Assembly (NCBI GenBank): GCA_045628865.1
Contig: JAZQQB010000029.1
Span: forward strand, 7,412-71,411
Reading direction: 5' to 3'
DNA length: 64,000 bases
From: JAZQQB01 sp045628865
Lineage (GTDB): Bacteria; Bacillota; Clostridia; Lachnospirales; Lachnospiraceae
The position numbers and the translations under genes are program-made. Position 1 is the stretch's first letter; every line of letters starts with the position of its first letter. The notes under the pieces are model-generated. The model ran no database searches and had not been told where the DNA came from. It saw only the letters and a list, made by a program, of their open reading frames with translations. Below, piece after piece: positions 25,234 to 34,244 of the stretch.

Positions 25234-25370
25234 GGAGCCCGCTCCGGATTTCGCGGAGCGAAATGGAGATTAGTGTGTAAAATAGAATATTTTAAACACC
25301 GGTCTATTTGTTTCACCCCCTTTAGGGGGTGCCCAAATAGCCTGCTCCAGATTTCACAAGTGAAATGGAG
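25234..25370 (+). promoter_or_regulatory. Structured intergenic element: four adjacent hairpins, the last one masking a ribosome binding site
   Basis: Four stems follow one another with 4-base gaps. H1 25242-25268 (CTCC-gg-ATTTCGC / GCGAAAT-GGAG). H2 25273-25299 (GTGT, TAAAATA / TATTTTA, ACAC). H3 25304-25340 (CTATTTG, CACCCCC / GGGGGTG, CAAATAG). H4 25345-25370 (CTCC-ag-ATTTCAC / GTGAAAT-GGAG). H1 and H4 are copies that differ by a compensated base pair (G-C in H1, A-U in H4). The right arm of H4 contains the GGAG site used by the gene starting at 25377. H1 can also refold with GGAGC at 25234-25238 or with CGGAGC at 25254-25259. Confidence 0.7.
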
Positions 25371-25376
25371 AGTGTT

Positions 25377-26333
25377 ATGGAAGAAAAGAAACTGATCAGT
25401 TTTGTAATACCTTGTTATCGGTCAGCACTGACGATTGAAAAGGTTTTGGTGGAAATAGAAGAAACACTGGAAGCCAGGGATTTGGCCTCCTATGCATATG
25501 AGGTGATTTTAGTCAATGACAGTTCACCAGACAATACCTGGGATGTGATCAAGGACCTGGTTGCCAGAAAAAGCTATGTAAGAGCAGTAAATCTTGCTAG
25601 GAACTTTGGCCAGCATGCTGCATTGATGGCAGGTTTTCAGCTGGTAAAGGGTGATATTGTGGTGTGCTTAGATGATGATGGGCAGACACCTGCTAACGAG
25701 GTCGGAAAGTTGTTACAGGCCATTGATGATGGCGCAGATGTTGTATATGCGAGCTATGAGAATAAGAAGCATTCTGCTTTCCGTAACTGGGGAAGTCATC
25801 TGAATGAGAAGATGCTTCGATACATGTTAAACAAACCAAAGACGCTGTATGTATCCAGCTATTTTGCAGCCAGAAGATTTGTGATCGATGAAGTCAGCAG
25901 ATATGTGAACAGCTATCCATATGTACTTGGGTTAGTACTTCGTACCACGAAAAATATTGTGAACGTTCCAGTGACCCACAGAGAAAGAGAAATTGGAACC
26001 AGTGGTTATACCTTAAAGAAATTATTTGCATTATGGTTTAATGGTTTCACTGCATTTTCCATCAAGCCTCTTCGTGTGGCAACTGCCTGTGGTGGTGTGT
26101 TTGCTACGTGTGGCTTTTTGTATGGAATCTATACCATCATCAAGAAATTAGTACTTGGGGACGCCGTGGCAGTAGGGTTTAGTGCCATGATGTGTGTACA
26201 GGTTTTTGTTGGCGGTATGTTAATGTTGATGTTGGGTCTTATTGGAGAATATATAGGAAGAATTTATATCAGTCTCAATAATTCACCACAGTTTGTGGTT
26301 CGTGAGATGATTGAAGGGGAAAAGAATGAGTAA
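25377..26333 (+). CDS. GtrB/DPM-type polyprenyl-phosphate glycosyltransferase
   Basis: The 318 aa protein starts at ATG 25377, six bases after GGAG. The in-frame ATG at 25365 lies inside the hairpin and before that site. The GT2 domain has SFVIPCYRSA, LVNDSSPDNTWD, RNFGQHAALMAGF and the metal-binding CLDDDGQTP. Two C-terminal helices (about 225-250 and 265-290) with GLIGEYIGRIY are typical of GtrB/ArnC/PglS-like enzymes, which charge undecaprenyl phosphate with one sugar. The product would feed the GT-C-like proteins nearby. Its ribosome site lies in a hairpin arm, so translation may be regulated. It overlaps the next gene by 8 bp. Confidence 0.9.
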   Translation: MEEKKLISFVIPCYRSALTIEKVLVEIEETLEARDLASYAYEVILVNDSSPDNTWDVIKDLVARKSYVRAVNLARNFGQHAALMAGFQLVKGDIVVCLDDDGQTPANEVGKLLQAIDDGADVVYASYENKKHSAFRNWGSHLNEKMLRYMLNKPKTLYVSSYFAARRFVIDEVSRYVNSYPYVLGLVLRTTKNIVNVPVTHREREIGTSGYTLKKLFALWFNGFTAFSIKPLRVATACGGVFATCGFLYGIYTIIKKLVLGDAVAVGFSAMMCVQVFVGGMLMLMLGLIGEYIGRIYISLNNSPQFVVREMIEGEKNE

Positions 26334-29016
26334 ACGTGCAAAGACGTATCTTGCAATTGCCATAACTACCGTTGTATTTATATTTTTGATGCGGGTATGG
26401 CCATATCAATTGGTGAAAAATCCAAGTAAGAATGCACATGCATCTGTGGCTGCTTCAGATGAAACAGGGTATTTGGAGTCAAGATATCCAGTGTATCAGC
26501 TGTTTGTAACAGGTGGAGAATATATAGATCAAATTGAAATCGAATGTAATATTGCGAAGGCTCAAAAGGGAGAGGCCATATTCGCAGTATTATTGGATCA
26601 GGAGAAACAGGTTGTTTACGAAGAAACTATTCCTGTGAAAAAAATCGGCAAAAATGGAAAGCTTGTCTTAAAACCAAAGACAGCATGTGAGCAGGGCAGG
26701 CTCTATACCATTGAGCTTTATTTAAAAGGAACAGAAAGTCTGATTTCTGTAAAGCAGGCAGATATTGCATTGCTTGGTCAGACAGAATATACAGAAATTG
26801 CGCAGTTTGATGTGCAGGAGAATTATGCAAAGGGTTTTTTGGCATCCTATACTTATATGGCAGACTGTACACCAGTGAGAATGGCGTTTTATTATGTAGC
26901 AGCCATTGCCGCAGGAATTGCTTGCTGGTGGATCATCGTGTATTTGTATAATATCTTGTTTGCAGAAAGAGAAAAGGCAGCGTCCATTACAGCTTTTTGC
27001 ATCAAAAATATTGTAACATTAGCACTTTTCATCCTGTACGGATATGGTGTATTTCAGGCCACTATTTTAAATGTATTCGGCGGACAGATTTACGACCAGA
27101 TCATCCATGGTATAGGAATGACCGTGTTGTTGGCATTTTTGCTTTATATGATCTGGGTGAAGAAGCAGGATCAAAAAACTGTGCTATTAGAGGATCCAGA
27201 AGAGCTTGAAGATTCTTTTTATGAAACAGGCATGGTGGCAGAGCGAAAGGTGGTGGCTTACCATCCATTACGTACCTGGAACAATTATCTGCAGGTGGTA
27301 GCATTTGGTTTATTGCTTCACTGCTGTGTGTTGTATCAGAATGCTGCACGCTTATATGATCAGAAGACCAATGTGGAATGGGCAGGCATCCTGCTTGGAA
27401 GTGTTATCCTACTTCAGCAGTTAGAACATATTGTAGAAACAGTTGTAAATTGGAAAAATGATTCTTCAGATGTGAAGGCACACAAAAAACAGTCTATATT
27501 TTTGGCAGTGCATCTTGTTCTTTTGGTTGCACTTCTTGTATTTTTGGTATATGATGCACAAGGATATTGTAAAGCGAATGGAATTGATGCAGAATCCATG
27601 TATCTGGCGAAGATTACCTGTTGGAGAACCGGTATCTGGGCAGTGATCGGATTGAATACGATTCTTTTCTTTAGACCTGCTTTATTAAAGCAGTTTTCCA
27701 TTCCAATGGTGATCTTTTGGGCGTTTTTTGCAATCTGGCTTTGGACACACCAGTATCACTATTTAAATTTACGATATATTCCAGTGTATTTTTCGGTGAT
27801 GATGCTTCAGAACTGGAACAAGGAAACATTCAAGAAGCTGTTATATAACCTGATGAATGGAATGATCCTTGCATTCTTCATCAATATGACATTAAGCTTA
27901 TTATATAGACCATATCAAAGATGGATCTTTTACAGATATCCAATGTATTTCCATACAGTAGCATGTACCGGGGAGTTTTTAGTGGCAGCTGAAGCAGCAG
28001 TACTTGCAAAGTTTTTGTTAAAGGTAAAGGATGGAAAAATCAGAAAAGGCATAACGGAACTTGTAATACTGGGAGTTGTATTTGTTTACCAGATTTTATC
28101 TATGGCAAGAACAACATTGACTTCTACAGCAGCTTTGATCTTGGTTGGACTGATTATGACAAAGATCATTTATCATAGAACCTGGAAACAGGTTGTGACA
28201 ATGGCTGGAGCTATGTTACTTAGTGTTGTGGTATTATTCCCAACGGTATTCTCAGCAGTGAGAATTGTACCCGCTTTGGTAGATGATCCATACAGATTCC
28301 CAATTGACATGGAACAGAAATTTGAGTACGGCATTGAGAAGGGTGATCCTATTGATGACCGTGATTATATGGTATTTATGCGATTCCTATATTGCTTTAT
28401 GTCACGCTATCATTTTCCTGATTTTATTGAGGAATGGGTAGCTACACAGTATCAGGAAATTGCTTTTCATAAGGTACCATTACAGGAACCAGTCAGATTG
28501 GCTGACAGCGCTTTACTGATGCCATCATACCATTTTTATATGTTGGCAGGAATTACAGAGGGAAGTTCTGATGATGCAGCCAACAATGATATTTCTAATA
28601 GAAGATTTGAAATCTGGAGTACCTATTTAAAGGATCTGAATATGACGGGTCACGATAAGATTGCATTGGTTGGAGAAAGCGGCGATGAGTATATCCATGC
28701 ACACAACTCCTTTATCCAGATGACACATAGCATTGGTATTCCTGGTGGAATTGGATTTATTGTATTAAGTATTGTTTCTTTTGTAACTGCATTGTTACGA
28801 ACATTGCAAAGTGCGAAGAACAAGGAGTTAAATAATGATTATTTGATCGCATTACTGATCATCGTGGCATACGGCGCAGCAAGCTTGACCGAATGGCTTG
28901 CGACCATGATGATTCCTATGGCTATGATGTTTTGGATCGCTATTGTAGTGTTGATCAGAAGCCCGGAGAATAATGATGAGAGAAAAAAACTACGAACAGT
29001 ACAAAAGAATATTTAG
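26326..29016 (+). CDS. O-antigen-ligase-like membrane protein with N-terminal extracytoplasmic domain
   Basis: The 896 aa protein starts at ATG 26326 behind GGGGAAAAG. A signal-anchor helix (about 7-25) is followed by an extracytoplasmic domain of about 150 residues with alternating beta-strand pattern. About 12 membrane helices come next. The large periplasmic-side loop near the end carries HAHNSFIQMTHSIGIPGG, the HxHN-type signature of the Wzy_C/WaaL O-antigen ligase family (PF04932). Family members polymerise glycans or transfer them to an acceptor. The extra beta-rich domain is unusual and may bind glycan. It lies between the GtrB-like enzyme and the second priming transferase, overlapping both neighbours. 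Confidence 0.8.
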   Translation: MSKRAKTYLAIAITTVVFIFLMRVWPYQLVKNPSKNAHASVAASDETGYLESRYPVYQLFVTGGEYIDQIEIECNIAKAQKGEAIFAVLLDQEKQVVYEETIPVKKIGKNGKLVLKPKTACEQGRLYTIELYLKGTESLISVKQADIALLGQTEYTEIAQFDVQENYAKGFLASYTYMADCTPVRMAFYYVAAIAAGIACWWIIVYLYNILFAEREKAASITAFCIKNIVTLALFILYGYGVFQATILNVFGGQIYDQIIHGIGMTVLLAFLLYMIWVKKQDQKTVLLEDPEELEDSFYETGMVAERKVVAYHPLRTWNNYLQVVAFGLLLHCCVLYQNAARLYDQKTNVEWAGILLGSVILLQQLEHIVETVVNWKNDSSDVKAHKKQSIFLAVHLVLLVALLVFLVYDAQGYCKANGIDAESMYLAKITCWRTGIWAVIGLNTILFFRPALLKQFSIPMVIFWAFFAIWLWTHQYHYLNLRYIPVYFSVMMLQNWNKETFKKLLYNLMNGMILAFFINMTLSLLYRPYQRWIFYRYPMYFHTVACTGEFLVAAEAAVLAKFLLKVKDGKIRKGITELVILGVVFVYQILSMARTTLTSTAALILVGLIMTKIIYHRTWKQVVTMAGAMLLSVVVLFPTVFSAVRIVPALVDDPYRFPIDMEQKFEYGIEKGDPIDDRDYMVFMRFLYCFMSRYHFPDFIEEWVATQYQEIAFHKVPLQEPVRLADSALLMPSYHFYMLAGITEGSSDDAANNDISNRRFEIWSTYLKDLNMTGHDKIALVGESGDEYIHAHNSFIQMTHSIGIPGGIGFIVLSIVSFVTALLRTLQSAKNKELNNDYLIALLIIVAYGAASLTEWLATMMIPMAMMFWIAIVVLIRSPENNDERKKLRTVQKNI

Positions 29017-30394
29017 ATTCGCAGAAGCTCTTCTTCTTATGACCATTGTAGGAGCAGGTTTTTCCTATTGTTGGTATGAGTACTTCAATGTAATGAAGAG
29101 TGAATGGGGCGGAAATGCCTTCAATAATACAGGTAATTTGTTGATCATCTCGGTTTATCTTGTGGTTGCATGGGTGTTTATTAAGGTATTCGGTGGATTT
29201 GAAGTAGGTTTTTATAAGAAAATCAATAATATTCTTTCTCAGTTTTTGGCTATCTTTTGTGCCAATGTAGTGGTTGGCGTAGTGGTTATCCTGATGGTTG
29301 GTTTTATGGATTATAATGATGAGATTATGGCTATTTTTGGCATACTGACAGTTGTTGAAGTCGTATGTATGACATTGATAACCTTCTTATTTGATTATTT
29401 CTATGTGCATTTATTCCCGGCATGGAGAATGTTGCTGATTTATGAAACAGATACCTATAAGGACTTTTTAAGAAAAATCGCAGTTCGTAAGGACAAGTAT
29501 GAAATCAAGGAAACAGTGGATATTGCTGTTGGTGTCAAAAAGATTGAGGAAATGATTGCCGGTTATGATGCAATTTTAATCTATGATGTCAGTTCAGCAG
29601 AACGAAATGATATTGTAAAGTATTGCTATGGAGAGGGTATTCGCGTATATCAGACTCCAAAGATTTCTGATATTCTGATTCGTAGTGCCGGAGATCATCA
29701 TTTGTTTGATACACCACTTTTAATGTCTAAAAACATTGGACTTTCCTTTGAACAAAAATTATTAAAGAGAATGACCGATATTGTATTTTCAGCTTTGCTT
29801 TTGTTGATCACATCACCAATCATGCTATTTACAGCTATTGGTATTAAGCTCCATGATGGTGGTCCAGTATTTTTTGTACAAAAGAGAGTAACTATCAATG
29901 AAAAGGTATTTAAGATCTACAAGTTCAGAAGTATGATCGTAGATGCAGAAAAGGATGGAAAGGCCAGACCGGCAACCAGTGATGATGATCGTATCACACC
30001 AATCGGACGTTTTATCCGTAAGACAAGAATTGATGAGCTTCCACAGTTTATCAACGTATTAAAGGGTGATATGAGTATTGTTGGTCCAAGACCGGAGCGT
30101 GTTGAGCATGTTGATATGTACACAGAGGAGATTCCGGAATTTAAATTTAGAACCAAGGTAAAAGGTGGTATCACCGGTTATGCCCAGGTATATGGTAAGT
30201 ACAACACAACTGCTTATGATAAATTGAAATTGGATCTGATGTATATTGAGAATTATTCCATTATCCTGGATCTGAAATTGATGTTAATGACCATCAAAAC
30301 CATTTTTGTGAAAACAAGTACAGAAGGTTTCTCAGCAGAGCAGGAAGAAAAGATGCTGGATAACCAGGAAGTAAAGGAATCAAAAAATGAGTAA
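28973..30394 (+). CDS. Undecaprenyl-phosphate sugar phosphotransferase, full length
   Basis: The 473 aa protein is of long WcaJ/CpsE type. Four or five N-terminal helices (about 15-150) and a linker Rossmann-like region (about 155-250) are followed by the membrane-associated catalytic domain (about 265-470). That domain has KIYKFRSM, VDAEKDG, TRIDELPQFIN, GPRPERVE and GYAQVYGKYN. It transfers a sugar-1-phosphate to undecaprenyl phosphate. It closely resembles the truncated enzyme at 1-577 across the catalytic domain, so the locus has two priming systems. It starts within the end of the ligase-like gene (44 bp overlap, GGAG site) and overlaps the next GT4 by 8 bp. Confidence 0.93.
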   Translation: MMREKNYEQYKRIFRFAEALLLMTIVGAGFSYCWYEYFNVMKSEWGGNAFNNTGNLLIISVYLVVAWVFIKVFGGFEVGFYKKINNILSQFLAIFCANVVVGVVVILMVGFMDYNDEIMAIFGILTVVEVVCMTLITFLFDYFYVHLFPAWRMLLIYETDTYKDFLRKIAVRKDKYEIKETVDIAVGVKKIEEMIAGYDAILIYDVSSAERNDIVKYCYGEGIRVYQTPKISDILIRSAGDHHLFDTPLLMSKNIGLSFEQKLLKRMTDIVFSALLLLITSPIMLFTAIGIKLHDGGPVFFVQKRVTINEKVFKIYKFRSMIVDAEKDGKARPATSDDDRITPIGRFIRKTRIDELPQFINVLKGDMSIVGPRPERVEHVDMYTEEIPEFKFRTKVKGGITGYAQVYGKYNTTAYDKLKLDLMYIENYSIILDLKLMLMTIKTIFVKTSTEGFSAEQEEKMLDNQEVKESKNE

Positions 30395-31553
30395 AGTTCT
30401 AATGCTTGCGACGACAGCAGCGATGATTGAACAGTTTAATAAAAATAATATTCTCTTGTTAAACGAAATGGGATACTCGGTGGATGTTGCAGGAAATTTT
30501 GTGAAGGGCAATCCGATTTCTGACAAACGAATTGATGAGTTTAAAGAATGGATCGAGGAACATGGTGGAGCGTATTATCATATTCCAGCAGATCGAAATC
30601 CTTTAAAAATGAAGCAAAATATAGATGCCTATCATATGGTTGTAGAATTGATTCTGCAGAATAACTATCAGTTTATTCATGTGCATACTCCTATTGGAAG
30701 TGTGATTGGGCGATATGCAGCTAGAAAAACCAAAACTCCAATCATATATACTGCACATGGATTTCATTTCTATAAAGGAGCTCCACTGCAGAATTGGGTG
30801 CTCTTTTATCCAATTGAAAAACATTGTTCCAGATTTACGGATTGTTTGGTAACGATTAATAAAGAGGATTATGCATTTGCAAAGAAAAAGATGCATGCGG
30901 ATGAAATCGAATATGTTCCAGGAATTGGAATTGATTTAGAAGAATTTGATTCAGATAAGATTACAGATGAAACGAAGGAATTATTGAGAAAAAAACTTTG
31001 CCTATCACAAAACGACAAATTGTTGTTGTCTGTTGGTGAACTTAATCAGAACAAGAATCATAGAATTGTAATTGAAGCATTGCCACAGGTACTTTCAAAA
31101 TATCCTAATGTTCATTATGTAATAGCGGGAAAAGGAAGTTTGCAAGAGGAACTACAAAAACTATCAAAAGATCTTGGAATCGAAAAGCATGTGCATTTAC
31201 TTGGTTTTTGTGCAAATATTAGAGAGTGGTATGCAACTGCGGATTATTTTGTATTTCCATCTTATAGAGAGGGATTGTCAGTGAGCTTGATGGAGGCAAT
31301 GGCAAATGGACTTCCTTGTGCAGTGAGTCAAATTAGAGGAAATGTGGATTTGATTGACGAGGGTCTTGGTGGTTTATACTTTGATCCAAGTAGCCGGGTA
31401 TCAGTTGAAAAAGCAATGATTTCATTACTGAAGTTAGAAGAAAATCAAGTGAAACGATATAATTTGGAAAAAATACAATCATTTAATAAAGAAAAAATTT
31501 CTGAAATGATGAAAGGAATTTATTCCAGGATATGTGTAAAGAAAAACCAGTAA
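30387..31553 (+). CDS. GT4-type glycosyltransferase, EpsD-like
   Basis: The 388 aa protein overlaps the priming transferase stop by 8 bp, so it is a good candidate for the second sugar of the repeat unit. The N-terminus MLATTAAMIEQFNKNNILLLNEMG and the HVHTPIGSVIGRYAARK and YTAHGFHFYKG blocks are typical of EpsD/CapM-type GT4 enzymes. The donor half has SVGELNQNKNH and the EGLSVSLMEAMANGLPC signature with the E-x7-E pair. It is cytosolic and membrane-associated. Likely donors are UDP-GlcNAc, UDP-GalNAc or UDP-Gal, but none is proven. The end overlaps the next GT4 by 22 bp. Confidence 0.88.
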   Translation: MSKVLMLATTAAMIEQFNKNNILLLNEMGYSVDVAGNFVKGNPISDKRIDEFKEWIEEHGGAYYHIPADRNPLKMKQNIDAYHMVVELILQNNYQFIHVHTPIGSVIGRYAARKTKTPIIYTAHGFHFYKGAPLQNWVLFYPIEKHCSRFTDCLVTINKEDYAFAKKKMHADEIEYVPGIGIDLEEFDSDKITDETKELLRKKLCLSQNDKLLLSVGELNQNKNHRIVIEALPQVLSKYPNVHYVIAGKGSLQEELQKLSKDLGIEKHVHLLGFCANIREWYATADYFVFPSYREGLSVSLMEAMANGLPCAVSQIRGNVDLIDEGLGGLYFDPSSRVSVEKAMISLLKLEENQVKRYNLEKIQSFNKEKISEMMKGIYSRICVKKNQ

Positions 31554-32659
31554 AAGTTTTAGTGATTATGTCCCAGTTAAATAGAGGCGGAATGGAAAAT
31601 CGCCTAATGGATATTCTTCGCAAAAACGATTTTGATAAGATTCAAATGGATATCTATACGTATCACTTAGAGCCAGGAGTATTTGATGAGGAAGCGAAAA
31701 AACTAGGATCGGTGATATATTACAATAAAACATTAACAATCAAGAATATGTTTCAGTATGTGTATTATTTTCGAGATTTTTTATTGGAACATCCGGAATA
31801 TCAAATTGTTCATGCATATCAGGATGCGTGGTGTTCGGTATTTTGTAAAGGGGCTAAGTTAGCAGGTGTTCCAGTAAGAATTGCTCATTCTAGAACTGCT
31901 ATTTCAACAATTACGTTGAAGAATATTTGTAAAAATATTATTAAATATCCATGCAGAAAATCTGCAACACATTTTTTTGCAGTTTCTGATAAAGCTGGAG
32001 AATGGCTTTTCGGAAAGAAGAAAATGGCAAGTGGGCAGGTACAGATTTGGAAGAATGCAATAGATTGTGAGAAATTTCGATTTAATCTTGATGTGCGTCA
32101 GAAAATGAGGGAAGAGATAGGAATTTCAGATGGAGAAGTGACAATTATGCATGTGGGCAATTTCACATTGCCTAAGAATCATCCGTTTATCATAGATGTA
32201 TTTGAGGAATATCAAAAACGAAATGCTCGTTCAATACTTGTATTGGTAGGAAGTGATACTCCTGTAGAACACAATATGGAACATATCAAACAGATTGTGA
32301 ATGAAAAAGGGCTGCAGAAGAAAGTGATTTTCCTAGGAACTAGAAAGGATATTCCAGAGTTGTTACAGGCAGCAGATGTCTTTCTGTTTCCATCTTTATT
32401 TGAGGGATTTCCCGGTGGTGTGCTAGAGGCACAGGCAGCAGGACTTCCATGTATTATTTCCGATAGAATTACAAAAGAGGTCATGCTGTTAGATTCTACA
32501 AAAATGTATTCTTTAGAAACACCAATTACTGAATGGGCAAAAGAAATAGAACAGTTGAGTCTGCTTGAACGAAAAGATGAGTATCAAAGTATAGTTGATC
32601 AAGGCTTTGATAGCACACAGTTAGTTGAGGAGTTGACTGATTGGTACCTTACTTGCTAA
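31532..32659 (+). CDS. GT4-type glycosyltransferase, EpsF-like
   Basis: The 375 aa protein starts inside the previous gene (22 bp overlap). VLVIMSQLNRGGMENRLMD is the GG-x-E acceptor-side motif of EpsF-like GT4 enzymes. HAYQDAW, AHSRTA and the donor motif EGFPGGVLEAQAAGLPC follow. Together with the gene before it, it probably completes the second or third sugar of the unit primed by the enzyme at 28973. It ends the segment driven from the pse promoter: a new promoter (32653-32681) overlaps its last codons. Related members at 38607, 39708 and 40824 share the same fold. Confidence 0.87.
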   Translation: MCKEKPVKVLVIMSQLNRGGMENRLMDILRKNDFDKIQMDIYTYHLEPGVFDEEAKKLGSVIYYNKTLTIKNMFQYVYYFRDFLLEHPEYQIVHAYQDAWCSVFCKGAKLAGVPVRIAHSRTAISTITLKNICKNIIKYPCRKSATHFFAVSDKAGEWLFGKKKMASGQVQIWKNAIDCEKFRFNLDVRQKMREEIGISDGEVTIMHVGNFTLPKNHPFIIDVFEEYQKRNARSILVLVGSDTPVEHNMEHIKQIVNEKGLQKKVIFLGTRKDIPELLQAADVFLFPSLFEGFPGGVLEAQAAGLPCIISDRITKEVMLLDSTKMYSLETPITEWAKEIEQLSLLERKDEYQSIVDQGFDSTQLVEELTDWYLTC

Positions 32660-32681
32660 AAATGTGCAAAGCTGTTATAGT
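32653..32681 (+). promoter_or_regulatory. Sigma-A-like promoter before the TviB-type dehydrogenase
   Basis: TTGCTA (32653-32658), 17 bp spacer, TATAGT (32676-32681). The -10 box is identical to the one in front of pseB. The -35 box overlaps the end of the preceding GT4 gene. The leader before ATG 32749 would be about 60 nt. Confidence 0.6.
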
Positions 32682-32748
32682 TAAGGATGGTAAAAAATTA
32701 AGTAAATTAGATTAATTTTAAATGTGAGATAGAAAGAAGGATATGATC

Positions 32749-34065
32749 ATGGGATTATATGAGAAGATTGTAGCTGGAGAAGAAAAGGTTTCTTTGGTAG
32801 GTTTGGGATATGTAGGTATGCCAATCGCTGTTGCATTTGCAAGAAAGATCAAGGTAGTAGGCTTTGACTTAAATGCAGCAAAGATTGACCTTTATAAGAA
32901 TGGAATTGACCCAACCAATGAAGTTGGTAATGATGTGATTGCTAACACAACAGTTGAGTTTACAGCTGATCCAAGTAAGTTAAAGGAAGCAAAATTCCAC
33001 ATTGTTGCTGTTCCAACACCAGTAAATGATGATCATACACCAGATTTGACACCAGTTGAAGGTGCTTCTAGAATCTTAGGACAGAACTTAACAAAGGGTA
33101 GTGTTGTTGTATTTGAGTCTACTGTATATCCAGGTGTTACAGAGGATATCTGTGTTCCTATCCTAGAGAAGGAATCAGGACTTAAATGTGGCGTAGACTT
33201 TAAAATCGGTTACTCACCAGAGCGAATCAATCCGGGTGATAAGGTGCATAGATTAGAAACAATCACAAAGATCGTATCCGGTATGGATGAAGAAACCTTA
33301 GATACTGTAGCAAAGGTTTATGAGCTTGTTGTAGAAGCTGGTGTTTATCGTGCAGAATCAATCAAGGTTGCAGAAGCAGCTAAGGTAATTGAGAACTCTC
33401 AGAGAGATATCAACATTGCTTTTATGAATGAATTATCTATTATCTTCCATAAGATGGGTATTGATACACAGGCTGTTTTAAAGGCAGCAGGAACAAAGTG
33501 GAACTTCTTAAAGTTCTTCCCGGGTCTTGTAGGTGGACACTGTATCGGTGTTGATCCTTACTACTTAACCTACAAGGCAGAAGAGTTAGGATATCATTCC
33601 CAGATCATTCTTTCAGGTCGTCGTATCAATGATGATATGGGTAAATATGTAGCGGAAAGCATGGTAAAAAATCTTATTAAGGCTGATATGGCAGTTAAGG
33701 GAGCAAAGGTAGCTATCTTAGGCTTTACCTTTAAAGAGAACTGTCCAGATACCCGTAATACAAAGGTTATCGATATCTACAAGGAATTACAGGAATATGG
33801 TATTACACCAGTTGTAGTAGATCCAGCTGCAGATGCCGACGAAGCAAAGAGATTGTATGGCATCACATTTGAGACAATGGATGCGGTAAAGGATATGGAT
33901 GCAGTGATCATCGCTGTAGCACATGATCGTTTTGCAGATCTTCAGAAATCAGAAATTGACGGATACTTCAATGCGAAGAATGGCAAAAAGGTATTGGTTG
34001 ATATCAAGGGAATCTTAGACAAGAAGACTTATGAAACAGAAGATTACTTATACTGGAGATTATAA
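32749..34065 (+). CDS. tviB: UDP-HexNAc 6-dehydrogenase, TviB/WbpO-type
   Basis: The 438 aa protein starts at ATG 32749, seven bases from AAGGA; ATG 32743 is also in frame but too near. The three-domain UDP-glucose/UDP-HexNAc dehydrogenase layout is complete: NAD loop VGLGYVGMPIA, TVYPGVTEDI, YSPERINPGD, and the catalytic cysteine in GGHCIGVDPYYL. The LYKNGIDPTNEVG segment and the GGHCIGVDPYYLTYKAEELGY block match the TviB/WbpO/WbpA branch, not UDP-glucose dehydrogenase. It oxidises C6 of UDP-GlcNAc or UDP-GalNAc to the uronate. With the WbpP-type epimerase next to it, UDP-GalNAcA is the likely product. Confidence 0.9.
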   Translation: MGLYEKIVAGEEKVSLVGLGYVGMPIAVAFARKIKVVGFDLNAAKIDLYKNGIDPTNEVGNDVIANTTVEFTADPSKLKEAKFHIVAVPTPVNDDHTPDLTPVEGASRILGQNLTKGSVVVFESTVYPGVTEDICVPILEKESGLKCGVDFKIGYSPERINPGDKVHRLETITKIVSGMDEETLDTVAKVYELVVEAGVYRAESIKVAEAAKVIENSQRDINIAFMNELSIIFHKMGIDTQAVLKAAGTKWNFLKFFPGLVGGHCIGVDPYYLTYKAEELGYHSQIILSGRRINDDMGKYVAESMVKNLIKADMAVKGAKVAILGFTFKENCPDTRNTKVIDIYKELQEYGITPVVVDPAADADEAKRLYGITFETMDAVKDMDAVIIAVAHDRFADLQKSEIDGYFNAKNGKKVLVDIKGILDKKTYETEDYLYWRL

Positions 34066-34075
34066 TTAGAAAAAA

Positions 34076-34220
34076 TGTAACTATTCAGAACCCCATTCGC
34101 AAAATCGCTGCTTTGCAGCTTTCCTTTTGCTCATGTGGTTATTTCGCCATATAAATTTGCTCATCTGCCTGCATGCAAGCATTCGCAGAAAGCAAATTTG
34201 CATGGCTCTGAATAGTTACA
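34076..34220. mobile_element. MITE-like palindromic element (145 bp)
   Basis: Perfect 14 bp terminal inverted repeats: TGTAACTATTCAGA at 34076-34089 and TCTGAATAGTTACA at 34207-34220. Inside are GCTGC-TTT-GCAGC (34107-34119) and a long AAATTTGCT/AGCAAATTT pair (34153-34199) around a CTGC/GCAG step, so the whole unit can fold back on itself. There is no coding frame. A degenerate, internally deleted relative lies at 3415-3440. It fills most of the spacer between the dehydrogenase and epimerase genes and could act as a transcript-level hairpin. Confidence 0.6.
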
Positions 34221-34244
34221 AAATTATCATGAAGGAGACCTGTC

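Noticed and set aside
25201..25395. Open frame of 64 codons across the intergenic region before the GtrB-type gene
   Set aside because: It runs through four hairpins, has no ribosome site, and overlaps both flanking genes in another frame; the sequence is better explained as structured non-coding DNA.
34198..34225. Outward promoter in the right end of the palindromic element (TTGCAT with an A/T-rich -10)
   Set aside because: The -10 candidate (AAATTA) is poor at 17 bp spacing, so it is not claimed.
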